Notes: a model not told the origin generated them from the sequence alone. 64,000 bases of DNA from Sphingobacterium sp. SRCM116780 (GCF_021442025.1 NZ_CP090446.1:3224001-3288000), one strand, 5' to 3'. Positions 1-10,061 are shown, counted from the stretch's first letter. Numbers and translations are program-made.

Positions 1-146
1 ATAAAATAAATATATTTCAAATAACTACCTGGCTCAAAAATTACATCTCCTTTATGAAATTCTTTTATTTCAATAATTCGCTCAAAGAATAAATCCAGAT
101 CGTCATCAATAGGATACAAGCTTTTAAAATATGCCAATACACTCAT
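1..146 (-). CDS. Crp/Fnr-like regulator, N-terminal part (cut by window edge)
   Basis: Reading leftward from an ATG at 146 there is an open frame of about 48 codons that runs off the window. The visible residues include a short helix followed by FHKGDVIFEPGSYLKYIYF, which has the spacing of the first beta-roll strands of a cyclic-nucleotide-binding (Crp/Fnr) domain (the G-D-x-I-F-x-x-G pattern). In this family the domain is followed by a helix-turn-helix, which lies outside the window, so DNA binding cannot be confirmed. It is transcribed in the same direction as lipA but is separated from it by the lipA terminator. The family call rests on fewer than 50 residues. Confidence 0.55.
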   Translation of the reverse strand, partial: MSVLAYFKSLYPIDDDLDLFFERIIEIKEFHKGDVIFEPGSYLKYIYF

Positions 147-183
147 GCCCTAAATATGCCAAATTTTACTGATAATACCGCAC

Positions 184-216
184 AAAAAAAGCCTCAAATA
201 GTTAACTATTTGAGGC
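184..216 (-). terminator. lipA terminator
   Basis: Positions 191-216 are a perfect 26-nt palindrome (arms GCCTCAAATAGTT / AACTATTTGAGGC). Read leftward it is followed by seven T residues (184-190), the form of an intrinsic terminator. It begins 22 bases past the lipA stop codon. Confidence 0.85.
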
Positions 217-237
217 GTTACAATTCCAATTTTATTC

Positions 238-1119
238 TTATTGCATATCAAACAAATGTTTCTCTGCATGATAAGATGATCTTACCAATGGTCCCGATTC
301 TACATATTTGAATCCCATTTTCAAACCAATTTCTTTATATTTATCAAATTGCTCTGGTGTAATCCACTCCACAACTGGATGATGTGCTTTCGTCGGTTGT
401 AGGTATTGACCGATAGTCAAAATATCAACTCCTACGTTAAACAAATCTTGCATGGTCTCGATAACATCTTCTTCTGTTTCACCAAAACCAAGCATAATTC
501 CTGATTTAGTACGCAAACCTGCTTCCGAAATACGACGAAGACATTCTAATGAACGATCATATTTTGCTTGAATCCGTACTTCACGAGTCAAACGACGAAC
601 CGTTTCTATATTATGTGAAACTACTTCTGGACGAACAGCCAACACACGGTCAAGATTCTCCCACTGTCCTTTAAAATCAGGAATCAATGTCTCTAAAGTT
701 GTTGTAGGACTTTCATGACGAATAGCTAAAATGGTTTCTGCCCAGATCGTAGAACCCCCATCTTTTAAATCATCACGGTCAACGGAAGTAATCACACAGT
801 GTTTCACCTGCATCAATTTCACAGAATTGGCTACACGCGCAGGTTCATCCAATTCCACCGCTTTTGGTCTACCAGTTGATACTGCACAAAAAGAACATGA
901 GCGTGTACAGATATTACCCAAGATCATGAACGTAGCAGTTCCTGCACCCCAACATTCTCCCATGTTAGGACAGTTACCACTCTCACATATGGTATGTAGC
1001 TTATGCTCATCCACAAGGCCTCTGACATGTCTATATTCTTTACCTACAGGCAATTTTACACGCAACCAATCAGGCTTACGCTGTGCTTGTGTTGCAGGAG
1101 TAACAGGAAGTTCAATCAT
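238..1119 (-). CDS. lipA: Lipoyl synthase
   Basis: Radical SAM enzyme that inserts two sulfur atoms into protein-bound octanoyl groups to make the lipoyl cofactor of 2-oxoacid dehydrogenases and the glycine cleavage system; cytoplasmic. The 293-residue protein has the three expected iron-sulfur signatures: the auxiliary cluster cysteines C45, C50 and C56 ([12 protein letters not shown]), the radical SAM cysteines C71, C75 and C78 (CTRSCSFC), and the C-terminal RSSYHA motif at 280-285 that supplies a serine ligand. Length and start are normal for Bacteroidota LipA. No lipB is adjacent. A TAnnTTTG promoter element sits only 4 nt before the ATG, so the mRNA may be leaderless. Confidence 0.97.
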   Translation of the reverse strand: MIELPVTPATQAQRKPDWLRVKLPVGKEYRHVRGLVDEHKLHTICESGNCPNMGECWGAGTATFMILGNICTRSCSFCAVSTGRPKAVELDEPARVANSVKLMQVKHCVITSVDRDDLKDGGSTIWAETILAIRHESPTTTLETLIPDFKGQWENLDRVLAVRPEVVSHNIETVRRLTREVRIQAKYDRSLECLRRISEAGLRTKSGIMLGFGETEEDVIETMQDLFNVGVDILTIGQYLQPTKAHHPVVEWITPEQFDKYKEIGLKMGFKYVESGPLVRSSYHAEKHLFDMQ

Positions 1120-1123
1120 AAAG

Positions 1124-1131
1124 CAAAGTTA
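1124..1131 (-). promoter_or_regulatory. lipA -7 element (TAACTTTG)
   Basis: The leftward strand reads TAACTTTG, a match to the Bacteroidota sigma-A -7 consensus TAnnTTTG. Only four bases lie between it and the lipA ATG, which puts the expected transcription start at or next to the A of the ATG. No clear -33 TTG is seen at the usual distance. Confidence 0.55.
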
Positions 1132-1269
1132 ATGATTATTACTGTAATTTTTTATCCACGTTTTGTATGAATATTATCATAATTAATACTTAACAAGCAA
1201 TACATAGTGTTGAACGTATTGTTTTTTTTAAGATATTTGTTACGTGCGTCATATTTAACACCTATTCAC

Positions 1270-3531
1270 ATGAGATTTACTCACTCAATAGCAATATTAC
1301 TTTTTGTGGGAATACTTCCCCTGAACATATTTGCGCAAGAAAATTTTGATTTAATTCCAAAACCTGCTAGTTTGACTCTTGTGGTAGGAACCTACGAAAT
1401 TCCTGCCTCTCCAAAAGTTTTTGTATCAGAAGAGTTTTTAACTGCTGCTCAATTATTACCTGAACACCCTGCTATCGAATCGATAACTACGGAAATCGTC
1501 AAAAAAGTAAAAAAAGCTCCCAAAGAAGGGATTCGGATATTGAAAGCTGAGGATACGGATAAATTAGATAAATCTGGATATCGTATTTCTATTGATGAAA
1601 AAGGTATTCTTATTATCGCACATGAAGTTCCTCCCTTAATCAATGCTATTTATACATTGGTTCAACTGGGATATCTACAAGATAACCCTGCTCAAATACA
1701 TGCAGTCGATATTGAAGATCAACCAGCCTTCTCCTATCGGGGTATGCACATAGACCCTTCTCGTCATTTTATCCCTTTTTCCTTTATGAAAAAGTTTGTG
1801 GATATCATGGCAATATATAAATTCAACAATTTACACTGGCACCTAACGGATGGAGCTGGCTGGCGATTGGAAATAAAAAAATATCCAGAACTAACTTCAA
1901 AAGCAGCTTGGCGTACACATGTCAAGTGGAAAGATTGGTGGAACAATGGTCGTCAGTATGTTGATGCTGGCTCTCCCAATGCTAGTGGTGGGTTCTATAC
2001 ACAAGAACAAGCTCGGGAACTCGTCGACTACGCTGCAAAAAAGGGTATAAATATCATTCCTGAGATTGAAATGCCTGGACATTCAGAGGAGGTACTTGCC
2101 ATCTATCCTGAGTTATCTTGCTCTGGTAAACCATATACCCAATCTGAATTCTGTATTGGAAATGAGAAAACATATGAATTTTTGAAAAATGTGTTGGATG
2201 AGGTCATTGCTATTTTCCCTTCTCCATATATTCATATTGGTGGAGATGAAGCTGATAAAAAACATTGGAAGACATGTCCCAAATGTCAAGCTTTAAAAAC
2301 AAAAGAGGGCTTAAAATCTGAAGAAGAGCTACAAAGCTATTTAATCAGACAAATGGACGAATATGTACAATCGAAAGGTCGAAAAATCATTGGATGGGAT
2401 GAGATTTTGGAAGGAGGACTAACAAAAGGGGCAACAGTTATGAGTTGGCGAGGTGAATCTGGAGGTATTAAATCTGCAAATGCAGGTCACGATGTGATTA
2501 TGACTCCTGGTTCTCATCTTTATTTTGATTCTTATCAATCTGATCCAAGAACGCAACCGGAAACGATTGGTGGCTACCTACCGCTCAGCAAAGTGTATGA
2601 ATATAATCCTATTCCAAAAGACATTCAACAAGATAAAGTTAAGCATGTCCTTGGTGCTCAAGCGACCTTATGGGCAGAGTACATGCCAAATTATCAGCAG
2701 ATCGAATACATGGCTTTCCCTAGAGCGTTAGCTTTATCTGAAGTGGTATGGACAAAGTCTGAATTAAAAAACTGGCCTAATTTTCATAAACGACTTCAAT
2801 CGCACTACAAATTATTGCAAAAGTTTGAAGTGAATTATTATCGTCCTTCTTACAATGTCAATTATAAAGTAGATTTTGACGAAAAGAAATCCTTGAATAC
2901 GGTAACGTTAAGCTCAGAACAGTTACATGCCAGCAATATTCATTATACCATAGATGGATCCAAACCAACCTATCATACTGCACCTTACAATAATCCGTTT
3001 GATCTATCTGTACCAACAGTCGTAAATGCAGCATATTTCTTAGATTCCACTCAAGTAGGGCCTATTCAAACAATCCAATTGGATGTACATAAAGCCATCG
3101 GTAAAACCGTGACTTATAATAATCCTTGGAGCGAAGGATATCCTGCACAGAAAGACTTGACGCTAACCAATGGTATTAAAGGAGGATTAACATATCAGGA
3201 TGGGCAATGGCAAGGTTTTCTAAAAGATCTAGATGTTGTTGTTGACTTTGAACGTCGTGAAGAAATCAATAGTGTCGCAATGAATTTTATGCAGCTTAGT
3301 GGTCCTGGTGTATTTATGCCAGGAGAGTTTAAAGTTTTATTATCCGAAAATGGACGTACTTTTAGAGAGGTAGGTGTTATTAAAAATGACATTTCTGATC
3401 AAGATCCTACCCTCATCTTTAAAAGATTTGAGTTAAAATTAGCGAAGCCTCAACAAGCAAGATATGTGCGTGTAGTAGCAACGAATACTAAAAAAGGATT
3501 TCTATTTACAGACGAGCTTATTGTCTACTAA
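1270..3531 (+). CDS. Secreted beta-N-acetylhexosaminidase, GH20
   Basis: Removes terminal beta-linked GlcNAc or GalNAc from glycans, outside the cytoplasm. From the ATG at 1270 the protein is 753 residues and starts with a Sec signal peptide ending near AQENFD. A GTG 21 codons upstream (1207) is open but would spoil the signal peptide, so I prefer 1270. Order of domains: GH20 N-terminal domain (about 20-130), catalytic barrel with the neighbouring acid pair D326-E327 in HIGGDEAD, a small chitobiase-type C-terminal domain (YTIDGSKPTY), then a discoidin-like sandwich at the end. GH20 uses substrate-assisted catalysis with this D-E pair. It is a single gene ending at a strong hairpin, not part of a Sus-type locus. 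Confidence 0.93.
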   Translation: MRFTHSIAILLFVGILPLNIFAQENFDLIPKPASLTLVVGTYEIPASPKVFVSEEFLTAAQLLPEHPAIESITTEIVKKVKKAPKEGIRILKAEDTDKLDKSGYRISIDEKGILIIAHEVPPLINAIYTLVQLGYLQDNPAQIHAVDIEDQPAFSYRGMHIDPSRHFIPFSFMKKFVDIMAIYKFNNLHWHLTDGAGWRLEIKKYPELTSKAAWRTHVKWKDWWNNGRQYVDAGSPNASGGFYTQEQARELVDYAAKKGINIIPEIEMPGHSEEVLAIYPELSCSGKPYTQSEFCIGNEKTYEFLKNVLDEVIAIFPSPYIHIGGDEADKKHWKTCPKCQALKTKEGLKSEEELQSYLIRQMDEYVQSKGRKIIGWDEILEGGLTKGATVMSWRGESGGIKSANAGHDVIMTPGSHLYFDSYQSDPRTQPETIGGYLPLSKVYEYNPIPKDIQQDKVKHVLGAQATLWAEYMPNYQQIEYMAFPRALALSEVVWTKSELKNWPNFHKRLQSHYKLLQKFEVNYYRPSYNVNYKVDFDEKKSLNTVTLSSEQLHASNIHYTIDGSKPTYHTAPYNNPFDLSVPTVVNAAYFLDSTQVGPIQTIQLDVHKAIGKTVTYNNPWSEGYPAQKDLTLTNGIKGGLTYQDGQWQGFLKDLDVVVDFERREEINSVAMNFMQLSGPGVFMPGEFKVLLSENGRTFREVGVIKNDISDQDPTLIFKRFELKLAKPQQARYVRVVATNTKKGFLFTDELIVY

Positions 3532-3547
3532 GTGTGGTTATAGCTTT

Positions 3548-3583
3548 AAAAGATGTGACATTTTTAGAGCTGTCACATCTTTT
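3548..3583 (+). terminator. Terminator after the GH20 gene
   Basis: A perfect 13-bp stem (AAAAGATGTGACA at 3548-3560 and its complement at 3571-3583) with a 10-nt loop begins 17 bases after the stop codon. The right arm ends in TTTT. Confidence 0.85.
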
Positions 3584-3653
3584 AAGTTGACCTATATTAT
3601 TCCTTTAAATCATTTATCTGAAAATAAATAGCAAAAAATTAAATAAAATAATG

Positions 3654-3682
3654 TAATTTTGCACTCCGACAAAGCGGTCGGA
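3654..3682 (+). promoter_or_regulatory. carB -7 element and 5' hairpin
   Basis: TAATTTTG at 3654-3661 matches the TAnnTTTG consensus. The expected start of transcription falls at the foot of a small hairpin, TCCGAC (3665-3670) with GTCGGA (3677-3682). The leader to the carB ATG would be close to 100 nt, long for this window, so leader-based control is possible but not shown. Confidence 0.45.
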
Positions 3683-3762
3683 ATATCCCCTTCTCGAAGC
3701 GCATTTTTGATTGTCTTTGTTCATGATTTTGAATTGAAATTTTATTTTTTGAACTAGATATA

Positions 3763-6579
3763 ATGCCCAGAAACACCTCCATTAAATCGGTTTTAATCAT
3801 TGGATCAGGTCCAATTGTAATTGGTCAAGCCTGTGAATTTGATTATTCGGGATCTCAAGCAGCCCTTTCTTTAAAAGAAGAAGGTATTGAAGTCTCCATC
3901 ATCAACTCAAACCCTGCAACCATCATGACTGACAAAGTCATTGCAGATCACGTCTATTTACTTCCGTTAACTGTAGAAAGTATTGAACAAATCCTCAAAG
4001 AACATAATGTTGACGCCGTGTTACCTACTATGGGTGGCCAAACAGCGTTAAATTTATGTATTGAAGCTTCAAACATCGGTTTATGGGAAAAATATGATGT
4101 TAAGGTTATCGGTGTTGATGTTGCTGCAATTGAAAAAACAGAAAACCGTGAAGAGTTCCGCCAATTAATGATTGATATCGGTGTAGGTGTAGCACCTTCG
4201 AAAATCGCGAACTCGTTCTTAGAAGGTAAAGAAGCTGCACAAGAAATTGGTTTCCCATTAGTTATCCGTCCTTCTTATACGTTAGCAGGTACTGGAGGTG
4301 GGTTTGTCCACTCGAAAGATGAATTCGACGCTGCCTTAAGTAGAGGTCTAAGTGCTTCTCCTACGCATGAAGTATTAGTTGAAAAAGCCGTTCTTGGCTG
4401 GAAAGAATTCGAATTAGAGTTGTTACGCGACACCAATGATAACGTAATCATCATTTGTACAATTGAGAACTTTGACCCGATGGGTATCCATACAGGTGAC
4501 TCTATTACAGTTGCTCCTGGTATGACCCTATCTGACAAGTGCTACCAAAGCATGCGTAATCAAGCCATCTTGATGATGCGCTCTATCGGTAACTTTGCAG
4601 GTGGTTGTAACGTACAGTTCTCTGTTAATCCAGAAAACGAAGATATTATCGCTATCGAGATCAACCCTCGTGTATCTCGCTCTTCTGCTTTAGCATCTAA
4701 AGCAACAGGTTACCCAATTGCAAAAATTGCTGCTAAATTAGCAATAGGTTACAATTTGGATGAGTTACAAAACCAAATCACAAAAACAACTTCAGCTTAC
4801 TTCGAACCAACCTTAGATTATGTAATCGTAAAAGTTCCTCGTTTCAACTTTGATAAATTCAAAGGAGCAAACAAAGAATTAGGTTTACAGATGAAAGCAG
4901 TAGGTGAAGTAATGGCTATCGGCCGTACGTTCATCGAAGCGCTACAAAAAGCATGTCAATCATTGGAAACAAACCGCGCTGGTTTAGGGGCTGATGGTCG
5001 TCAATTACGCAATTTAGAAGAGATCATGGATAGCCTGGAGCATCCAAGTGGTGATCGTCTATTCCATATCAAAGATGCATTCGAATTAGGTGTTCCTTTG
5101 GAATCTATTCGCAAAGCAACACGTATCGATAAATGGTACTTAGTACAGATTCAAGAATTAGTAGCCTTAGAAACAGAACTTCGCCGTTACCAATTGAATA
5201 ATATTCCAAAAGATTTCTTCATGACCTTAAAACAAAAAGGTTATTCAGATATTCAGATCTCTTGGTTGTTAGGAAATGTGACAGAAGATCAGGTGTACGA
5301 CCGTCGTAAAGAACTAGGTATTAGCCGTGTTTACAAAATGGTTGATACTTGTGCTGCGGAATTCCCTGCACAAACGCCTTATTACTACTCTACTTTTGAG
5401 GAAGAAAACGAATCGATTGCATCTGACAAGAAAAAAATCGTCGTATTAGGTTCAGGCCCTAACCGTATCGGTCAAGGTATCGAGTTTGATTATTCATGTG
5501 TACACGGTCTCTTAGCAGCTAAAGAAGCTGGATATGAAGCCATCATGGTAAACTGTAATCCTGAAACAGTTTCTACAGACTTCAATATGGCTGATAAGCT
5601 ATACTTTGAACCTGTATTCTGGGAGCATGTTCGTGAAATCATTGAATTAGAAAAACCTGTAGGTGTAATTGTTCAATTGGGTGGACAGACAGCACTGAAA
5701 ATGGCTGATCAATTAGAAGCTTTAGGTGTTAAGATCATTGGAACGAACTTCCAAAATATGGACTTAGCTGAAGATCGTGGTCGTTTCTCAGATTTATTGA
5801 AATCATTAGATATTCCTTATCCTAAATATGGTGTTGCTGAATCGGCAGAAGAAGCTATCCAAGTAGCAAATGAGGTTGGATACCCCGTTCTTGTTCGTCC
5901 TTCGTATGTATTAGGAGGCCAAGGAATGAGTATTGTTATCAATGACGAAGACTTAGAGAAAGCTGTTGTTAACTTACTGAAAAATCTTCCAGGAAATCGT
6001 GTCTTAATTGACCATTTCTTAGACCGTGCTGAAGAAGCGGAATCCGATTCAATTTGTGATGGTGAAGATGTACACATCATTGGTATGATGGAACACATTG
6101 AACCTGCAGGTATCCACTCTGGTGATTCTTACGCAGTATTACCTCCATTTAGCTTATCACAAGCTGTTCAAGATAAAATGGCTGAATACTCGATTAAATT
6201 AGCAAAAGCATTAAATGTAAGTGGCTTATTGAACATACAATTTGCAGTCAAAGGTGAAAAGGTATATGTGATCGAAGCGAATCCTCGTGCATCTCGTACT
6301 GTTCCTTTCATCGCGAAAGCTTATGATGTACCTTACATCAATATTGCTACTAAAATAATGTTAGGTGCTAATAAATTGAAAGATTTCAAAATTGAACGTA
6401 AACTACAAGGGTGGGCAATCAAAGAACCGGTGTTCTCATTCTCAAAATTCCCTGAAGTTGACAAACAATTAGGCCCAGAAATGAAATCTACAGGTGAAGC
6501 CATCCGTTTCATCAAAGATTTAAATGATCCTTACTTTAGAGATTTAGTCGCTAAAAAATCGATGTTCTTATCGAAATAA
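3763..6579 (+). CDS. carB: Carbamoyl-phosphate synthase large subunit, short form
   Basis: Makes carbamoyl phosphate from bicarbonate, ATP and glutamine-derived ammonia for pyrimidine and arginine synthesis. The protein has 938 residues in two homologous ATP-grasp halves. The first opens with [21 protein letters not shown] and the second, near residue 556, with [20 protein letters not shown]. Both halves carry the expected metal and nucleotide residues (for example [20 protein letters not shown] and [20 protein letters not shown]). Enzymes such as that of E. coli have about 1070 residues, the last 135 or so forming the MGS-like allosteric domain bound by UMP and ornithine. That domain is absent here. 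The stop is followed directly by a perfect terminator, so this is a natural end. carA is not adjacent; argH lies 25 kb away. Confidence 0.96.
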   Translation: MPRNTSIKSVLIIGSGPIVIGQACEFDYSGSQAALSLKEEGIEVSIINSNPATIMTDKVIADHVYLLPLTVESIEQILKEHNVDAVLPTMGGQTALNLCIEASNIGLWEKYDVKVIGVDVAAIEKTENREEFRQLMIDIGVGVAPSKIANSFLEGKEAAQEIGFPLVIRPSYTLAGTGGGFVHSKDEFDAALSRGLSASPTHEVLVEKAVLGWKEFELELLRDTNDNVIIICTIENFDPMGIHTGDSITVAPGMTLSDKCYQSMRNQAILMMRSIGNFAGGCNVQFSVNPENEDIIAIEINPRVSRSSALASKATGYPIAKIAAKLAIGYNLDELQNQITKTTSAYFEPTLDYVIVKVPRFNFDKFKGANKELGLQMKAVGEVMAIGRTFIEALQKACQSLETNRAGLGADGRQLRNLEEIMDSLEHPSGDRLFHIKDAFELGVPLESIRKATRIDKWYLVQIQELVALETELRRYQLNNIPKDFFMTLKQKGYSDIQISWLLGNVTEDQVYDRRKELGISRVYKMVDTCAAEFPAQTPYYYSTFEEENESIASDKKKIVVLGSGPNRIGQGIEFDYSCVHGLLAAKEAGYEAIMVNCNPETVSTDFNMADKLYFEPVFWEHVREIIELEKPVGVIVQLGGQTALKMADQLEALGVKIIGTNFQNMDLAEDRGRFSDLLKSLDIPYPKYGVAESAEEAIQVANEVGYPVLVRPSYVLGGQGMSIVINDEDLEKAVVNLLKNLPGNRVLIDHFLDRAEEAESDSICDGEDVHIIGMMEHIEPAGIHSGDSYAVLPPFSLSQAVQDKMAEYSIKLAKALNVSGLLNIQFAVKGEKVYVIEANPRASRTVPFIAKAYDVPYINIATKIMLGANKLKDFKIERKLQGWAIKEPVFSFSKFPEVDKQLGPEMKSTGEAIRFIKDLNDPYFRDLVAKKSMFLSK

Positions 6580-6597
6580 GTTTCATGCTTTCCTATT

Positions 6598-6643
6598 AAA
6601 CACAAGCGGCTGCCTCCATATTTTGAGACAGCCGCTTGTGTTT
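6598..6643 (+). terminator. carB terminator
   Basis: A perfect stem (ACACAAGCGGCTG at 6600-6612 with CAGCCGCTTGTGT at 6629-6641) plus flanking A/T pairs and a T run. It starts about 20 bases after the carB stop. Confidence 0.92.
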
Positions 6644-6857
6644 TTATTATCAACTGCTTTACGTATTTCTACAATTCTTCTGTCAGATATTTTGATTAAT
6701 AATTTCTTTGAATTCTTAAATTCAGGGGTCTACAATTAAATGCGAAATCAGTTTTTTGTCATGCAATTAGATTCTTGTTCTTTTTAAAATGTTTAAATGT
6801 TGCTATCTTACCTAAACAGCTGGAGGTTATACCGTCCAATAACAACAATCAAAGCAA

Positions 6858-7304
6858 ATGAAAACATTCTTTAAAGAATTATTTGAATACAATTTCAATT
6901 TCAACCAAAAGACTCTTTATTTTTTAGCTGAAAATCAGGAACAAATTTCGGACAAATTAATAAGGCTTCTTAGTCATATGGTAAATGTTCATGGTATATG
7001 GAATAGTAGAATTCTATCAACGAAGATAAATTATAAACCATGGGACACATTTAGTGTGAAAGAATTGATAGAAATTGATAATGCAAACTTTAATTCCTCA
7101 ATTTCTATAATGGAGAAATTTGACTTAGCCTTTGAAATACAATATTCAACTTTTAATGGAAAACCCTATAATAATACTATTCGGGATATTTTATTTCAAA
7201 TTATTAACCACTCAACTTATCATAGAGGACAAATAGCAACAGTGTTCAGAGAATGTGATATGAAACCACTTTTGACAGATTGGATCTTTTATAAAATGAA
7301 CTAA
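6858..7304 (+). CDS. DinB-superfamily protein
   Basis: A 148-residue, mostly helical protein. The DinB/YfiT four-helix fold is suggested by a first-helix histidine in LLSHMVNVHGIWNSR and the C-terminal pattern NHSTYHRGQIATVFRE, which supplies the two further histidines of the usual three-His metal site, followed by a conserved-looking TDWIFY tail. Family members are metal-binding and include damage-inducible proteins and thiol-dependent transferases, so the substrate cannot be told from sequence. It stands alone between the carB terminator and a convergent gene. The 214 bases upstream show no clear promoter motif. Confidence 0.75.
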   Translation: MKTFFKELFEYNFNFNQKTLYFLAENQEQISDKLIRLLSHMVNVHGIWNSRILSTKINYKPWDTFSVKELIEIDNANFNSSISIMEKFDLAFEIQYSTFNGKPYNNTIRDILFQIINHSTYHRGQIATVFRECDMKPLLTDWIFYKMN

Positions 7305-7379
7305 TAAATCAACAAGATTTATTTTCATCCCTACAGTTAACTTTAAGACAGCGACTTTTTATGCGATCAACTATTGCTA

Positions 7380-8471
7380 TTATATGTCCTTTACACATCT
7401 AAACCCTACATTATTGGTTGGGCTGTTAATTTCACCTTTCCCCCTACTTCCAGCTTTATATCGTTCGCAATATTGATCGTTACAAAGAAATGATCCTCCT
7501 CGTTGTACCCTTTTAATGGCATTAGGTTCCTCAGGATCATAGGAATCTTCAGGTCCTTTTGGATTGTCAACATTGCTGTTCGCGTAATAATCAGGACGAT
7601 AATAATCAGCACACCATTCCCAAATATTTCCTTCCATATCATATAAGCCAATACTATTTGCGGGGAATGATTTAATCGGAGAAGTTCCTATAAATCCATC
7701 TAACTTCGTATTCTGAACAGGGAACTGACCTTGAAAAATATTTGCTAAATAACGATCGTTATCTAACAATTCATTACCCCAATAGTAGGTTAATGGATTG
7801 GAGGTTCGAGAACGAGCGGCATATTCCCATTCGGCTTCTGTTGGTAATCGTTTTCCTGCCCACTTTGCATATGCTTCTGCATCTTGGTAAGCAATATGTA
7901 CTACTGGATGGTTTTCTCTACCTTTGATACTACTCATAGCTCCTTCAGGATGTTTCCAACTAGCTCCAATAACATAAGACCACCATTGTAAATGATTATG
8001 CAAATCTTTGACTTCTTTTGGAGGGGAAAAAATTGCTGACCCTGGTTTTAACATTTCCGAATCTACCCCTGGAAACTCCTTCGGATCTAAAGGTCTTTCG
8101 GCAACAGTAACATATCCTGTTGCTTGAACAAATTTTTCAAATTGTGCATTCGTCACTTCATGCTCATCCATCAAGAAGCTATTCAGTTTAACTTCATGAA
8201 TCGGCTTTGCGTCCGAGAAATTATCCGATCCCATCTTGAAATATCCACCTGTTATCTTTATCATTTTCTCCTGATCTAATCCTGATCCCGTTACAATATT
8301 GACATCGGATTCCAGATTCGAAAACCGAGAAGGAATACTTTTTGCCATATAGCAACGTGAAGAATCTGGTGAAATAAATAAGTTTGCTGGATTAACCGTT
8401 GGTTTAGCACTACTTAAGCAAGAAGTTAATAAAAGACAAAATGGATATAAAATAGATAGATTTCTGACCAT
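7380..8471 (-). CDS. Formylglycine-generating-enzyme-like (SUMF1/FGE) lipoprotein
   Basis: A 363-residue protein with a lipoprotein signal (LLTSC, acylated C18) and one FGE-sulfatase domain filling the rest. Landmarks are MDEHEVTNAQFEKFV, HPVVHIAYQDAEAYAKWAG, RLPTEAEWEYAARS, GLYDMEGNIWEWCADYY and RVQRGGSFLCNDQYCERY. The last contains two cysteines five residues apart (C330 and C335), the same spacing as the copper-binding pair C336/C341 of human FGE. Many bacterial members of this fold lack the pair and are not oxidases, so this one may really convert Cys to formylglycine. Membrane anchoring is odd, because sulfatases are normally matured before or during export. It follows the GH109-like gene on the same strand, past that gene's terminator. 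Confidence 0.88.
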   Translation of the reverse strand: MVRNLSILYPFCLLLTSCLSSAKPTVNPANLFISPDSSRCYMAKSIPSRFSNLESDVNIVTGSGLDQEKMIKITGGYFKMGSDNFSDAKPIHEVKLNSFLMDEHEVTNAQFEKFVQATGYVTVAERPLDPKEFPGVDSEMLKPGSAIFSPPKEVKDLHNHLQWWSYVIGASWKHPEGAMSSIKGRENHPVVHIAYQDAEAYAKWAGKRLPTEAEWEYAARSRTSNPLTYYWGNELLDNDRYLANIFQGQFPVQNTKLDGFIGTSPIKSFPANSIGLYDMEGNIWEWCADYYRPDYYANSNVDNPKGPEDSYDPEEPNAIKRVQRGGSFLCNDQYCERYKAGSRGKGEINSPTNNVGFRCVKDI

Positions 8472-8544
8472 AAACAGCTGAACATTAATTCAAAATTCTA
8501 ATTTATAGATTTTAAATAGCAAGTGGAAATTTATAAAAACAAAA

Positions 8545-8568
8545 AAGAGAACATTTTATTGTTCTCTT
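8545..8568 (-). terminator. Terminator of the GH109-like gene
   Basis: Perfect 9-bp stem (AAGAGAACA / TGTTCTCTT) with a 6-nt loop. Read leftward the left arm is followed by a T-rich tract. It lies between the GH109-like gene and the FGE-like gene. Confidence 0.8.
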
Positions 8569-8602
8569 CTTCTATCATGTTAATTCCTGGATCTTGAAAA
8601 GA

Positions 8603-10012
8603 TTATACATCTAATTGGACAGCACTTGCTTTTCCTTCTTTTGAGCGAATTTTAGTGGTACCTCCCCCATTTAATGTAATATCAACAGGTTTATTTGTTT
8701 TCCAAGCACCTTGCGTAAAATCTGGAATATCGACAGTGCGTGAATTACGTTTTACAGAGTCACAACTTAATGGAACGACACAACTCCATGAAGCTGCATC
8801 ATAAACGTCCTGATCCAAAGGTAATCCATTACGTAAACAGTCGATTAATCTCCAGTCCATCATAAAGTCCATGCCACCATGTCCTCCCACTTGCTTTGCT
8901 TGGTCACCAATAAATTTCACTAGCTCTGGGGTATATTGTGTGTATAATTCCTTTAACTTATCCTTTGAAATAAAACTATGTCCAAAGGCAATATTTTCAG
9001 TTGGGTATTTTTGTGCGAAACCTTTAGTACCACTCAATGTATGTAATCGTGAATATGGTCTTGGAGAAGTGACATCATGTTGTAACATAATCGTTTTACC
9101 CAATTCTGTTCGAATTAAAGTAGTATTCATATTACCACGGAAGCTTTTACCTATAAATTCTTGATAGAATGAATCCTTTTCTGCTAATTCTTTTGCTTTT
9201 GCTCCCATTTGAAAATCATTTGTAGACATCGCTACCAAATGGTTCATCTTATCTCCACGATTGATATTCATACATTGTGCAACTGGACCTAAACCATGCG
9301 TGGGATACAAGTTACCATTTAACTTCATGTTTTCACGCAATCTCCACATATTGTCATATCCATTCTTCGCAAAATTCAAATCCAATAAATCGTGAATATA
9401 TGCACCTTCCCCATGTAAAATTTCACCAAATAGTCCCTGACGAGTCATATTTAAGGTTAACATTTCGAAGAAGTCATAGCAGCAGTTTTCCAACATCATA
9501 CAATGTTTCTTTGTTTCTTCAGAAACTTTCACGACCTCCCAGCAATCCTTTAATGTTAGTGCAATAGGTACTTCACAAGCCACATGTGCACCAGCTTTCA
9601 TTGCCCCAATACTCATTGGCGTATGATAATCCCACGGTGAGCATATATATACGAGGTCTAATTTTTCATTATTCAACATCTCTTTCCAGCCATCTTCACC
9701 AGAATAAGATTTGGCATCTTTGAGTGACTTTTTACGTAATATACCTTGAGCACGTTCTACACGATCTGCGTGTTTATCACATAAAGCCACAATTTCAACA
9801 CCATCAATATAAGATAGTCGATCAACAGCACCAGGACCGCGCATACCTAGACCTATAATCGCTACGCGTACTTTATCAATTTTAGGAGATGCATAACCTG
9901 ACATATTGAATTTTGTCCCTGCTAATACGTTGGAATTTAAAGTTGGTAATGTCATCGCTACAGATGATAAGATACCTGCTTTTTTTAAGAAATCTCTTCT
10001 ATTAGAATTCAT
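8603..10012 (-). CDS. Gfo/Idh/MocA-family protein, GH109-like alpha-N-acetylgalactosaminidase
   Basis: A 469-residue protein with a twin-arginine signal (NRRDFLKKAG near the start), so exported folded. The Rossmann domain opens with VRVAIIGLGMRGPGAV and binds NAD(H). The C-terminal domain carries YPTHGLGPVAQCMNINRGD, a stretch typical of GH109, whose members cleave alpha-GalNAc by an NAD-dependent redox mechanism. A TTG at 10051 would add 13 residues, but a TAATTTTG promoter element at 10053-10060 puts the transcription start beside or downstream of that codon, so the ATG at 10012 is preferred. Other exported Gfo/Idh/MocA enzymes with unknown substrates look similar, so the activity is probable rather than certain. 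Confidence 0.8.
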   Translation of the reverse strand: MNSNRRDFLKKAGILSSVAMTLPTLNSNVLAGTKFNMSGYASPKIDKVRVAIIGLGMRGPGAVDRLSYIDGVEIVALCDKHADRVERAQGILRKKSLKDAKSYSGEDGWKEMLNNEKLDLVYICSPWDYHTPMSIGAMKAGAHVACEVPIALTLKDCWEVVKVSEETKKHCMMLENCCYDFFEMLTLNMTRQGLFGEILHGEGAYIHDLLDLNFAKNGYDNMWRLRENMKLNGNLYPTHGLGPVAQCMNINRGDKMNHLVAMSTNDFQMGAKAKELAEKDSFYQEFIGKSFRGNMNTTLIRTELGKTIMLQHDVTSPRPYSRLHTLSGTKGFAQKYPTENIAFGHSFISKDKLKELYTQYTPELVKFIGDQAKQVGGHGGMDFMMDWRLIDCLRNGLPLDQDVYDAASWSCVVPLSCDSVKRNSRTVDIPDFTQGAWKTNKPVDITLNGGGTTKIRSKEGKASAVQLDV

Positions 10013-10052
10013 ATTTGATAGATATAATTTTTTATAGATATAATGTTGCAAA

Positions 10053-10060
10053 CAAAATTA
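10053..10060 (-). promoter_or_regulatory. -7 element of the GH109-like gene (TAATTTTG)
   Basis: The leftward strand matches TAnnTTTG exactly. It leaves a leader of about 35 nt to the ATG at 10012 and excludes the TTG at 10051 as start. Confidence 0.5.
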
Positions 10061-10061
10061 A

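Noticed and set aside
731..1132. 133-codon rightward frame opposite lipA
   Set aside because: Antisense to a full set of LipA motifs, with no family features of its own.
3763..6579. carB as a truncated or frameshifted gene
   Set aside because: It ends at a domain boundary and is followed directly by a perfect terminator, so it is a natural short form.
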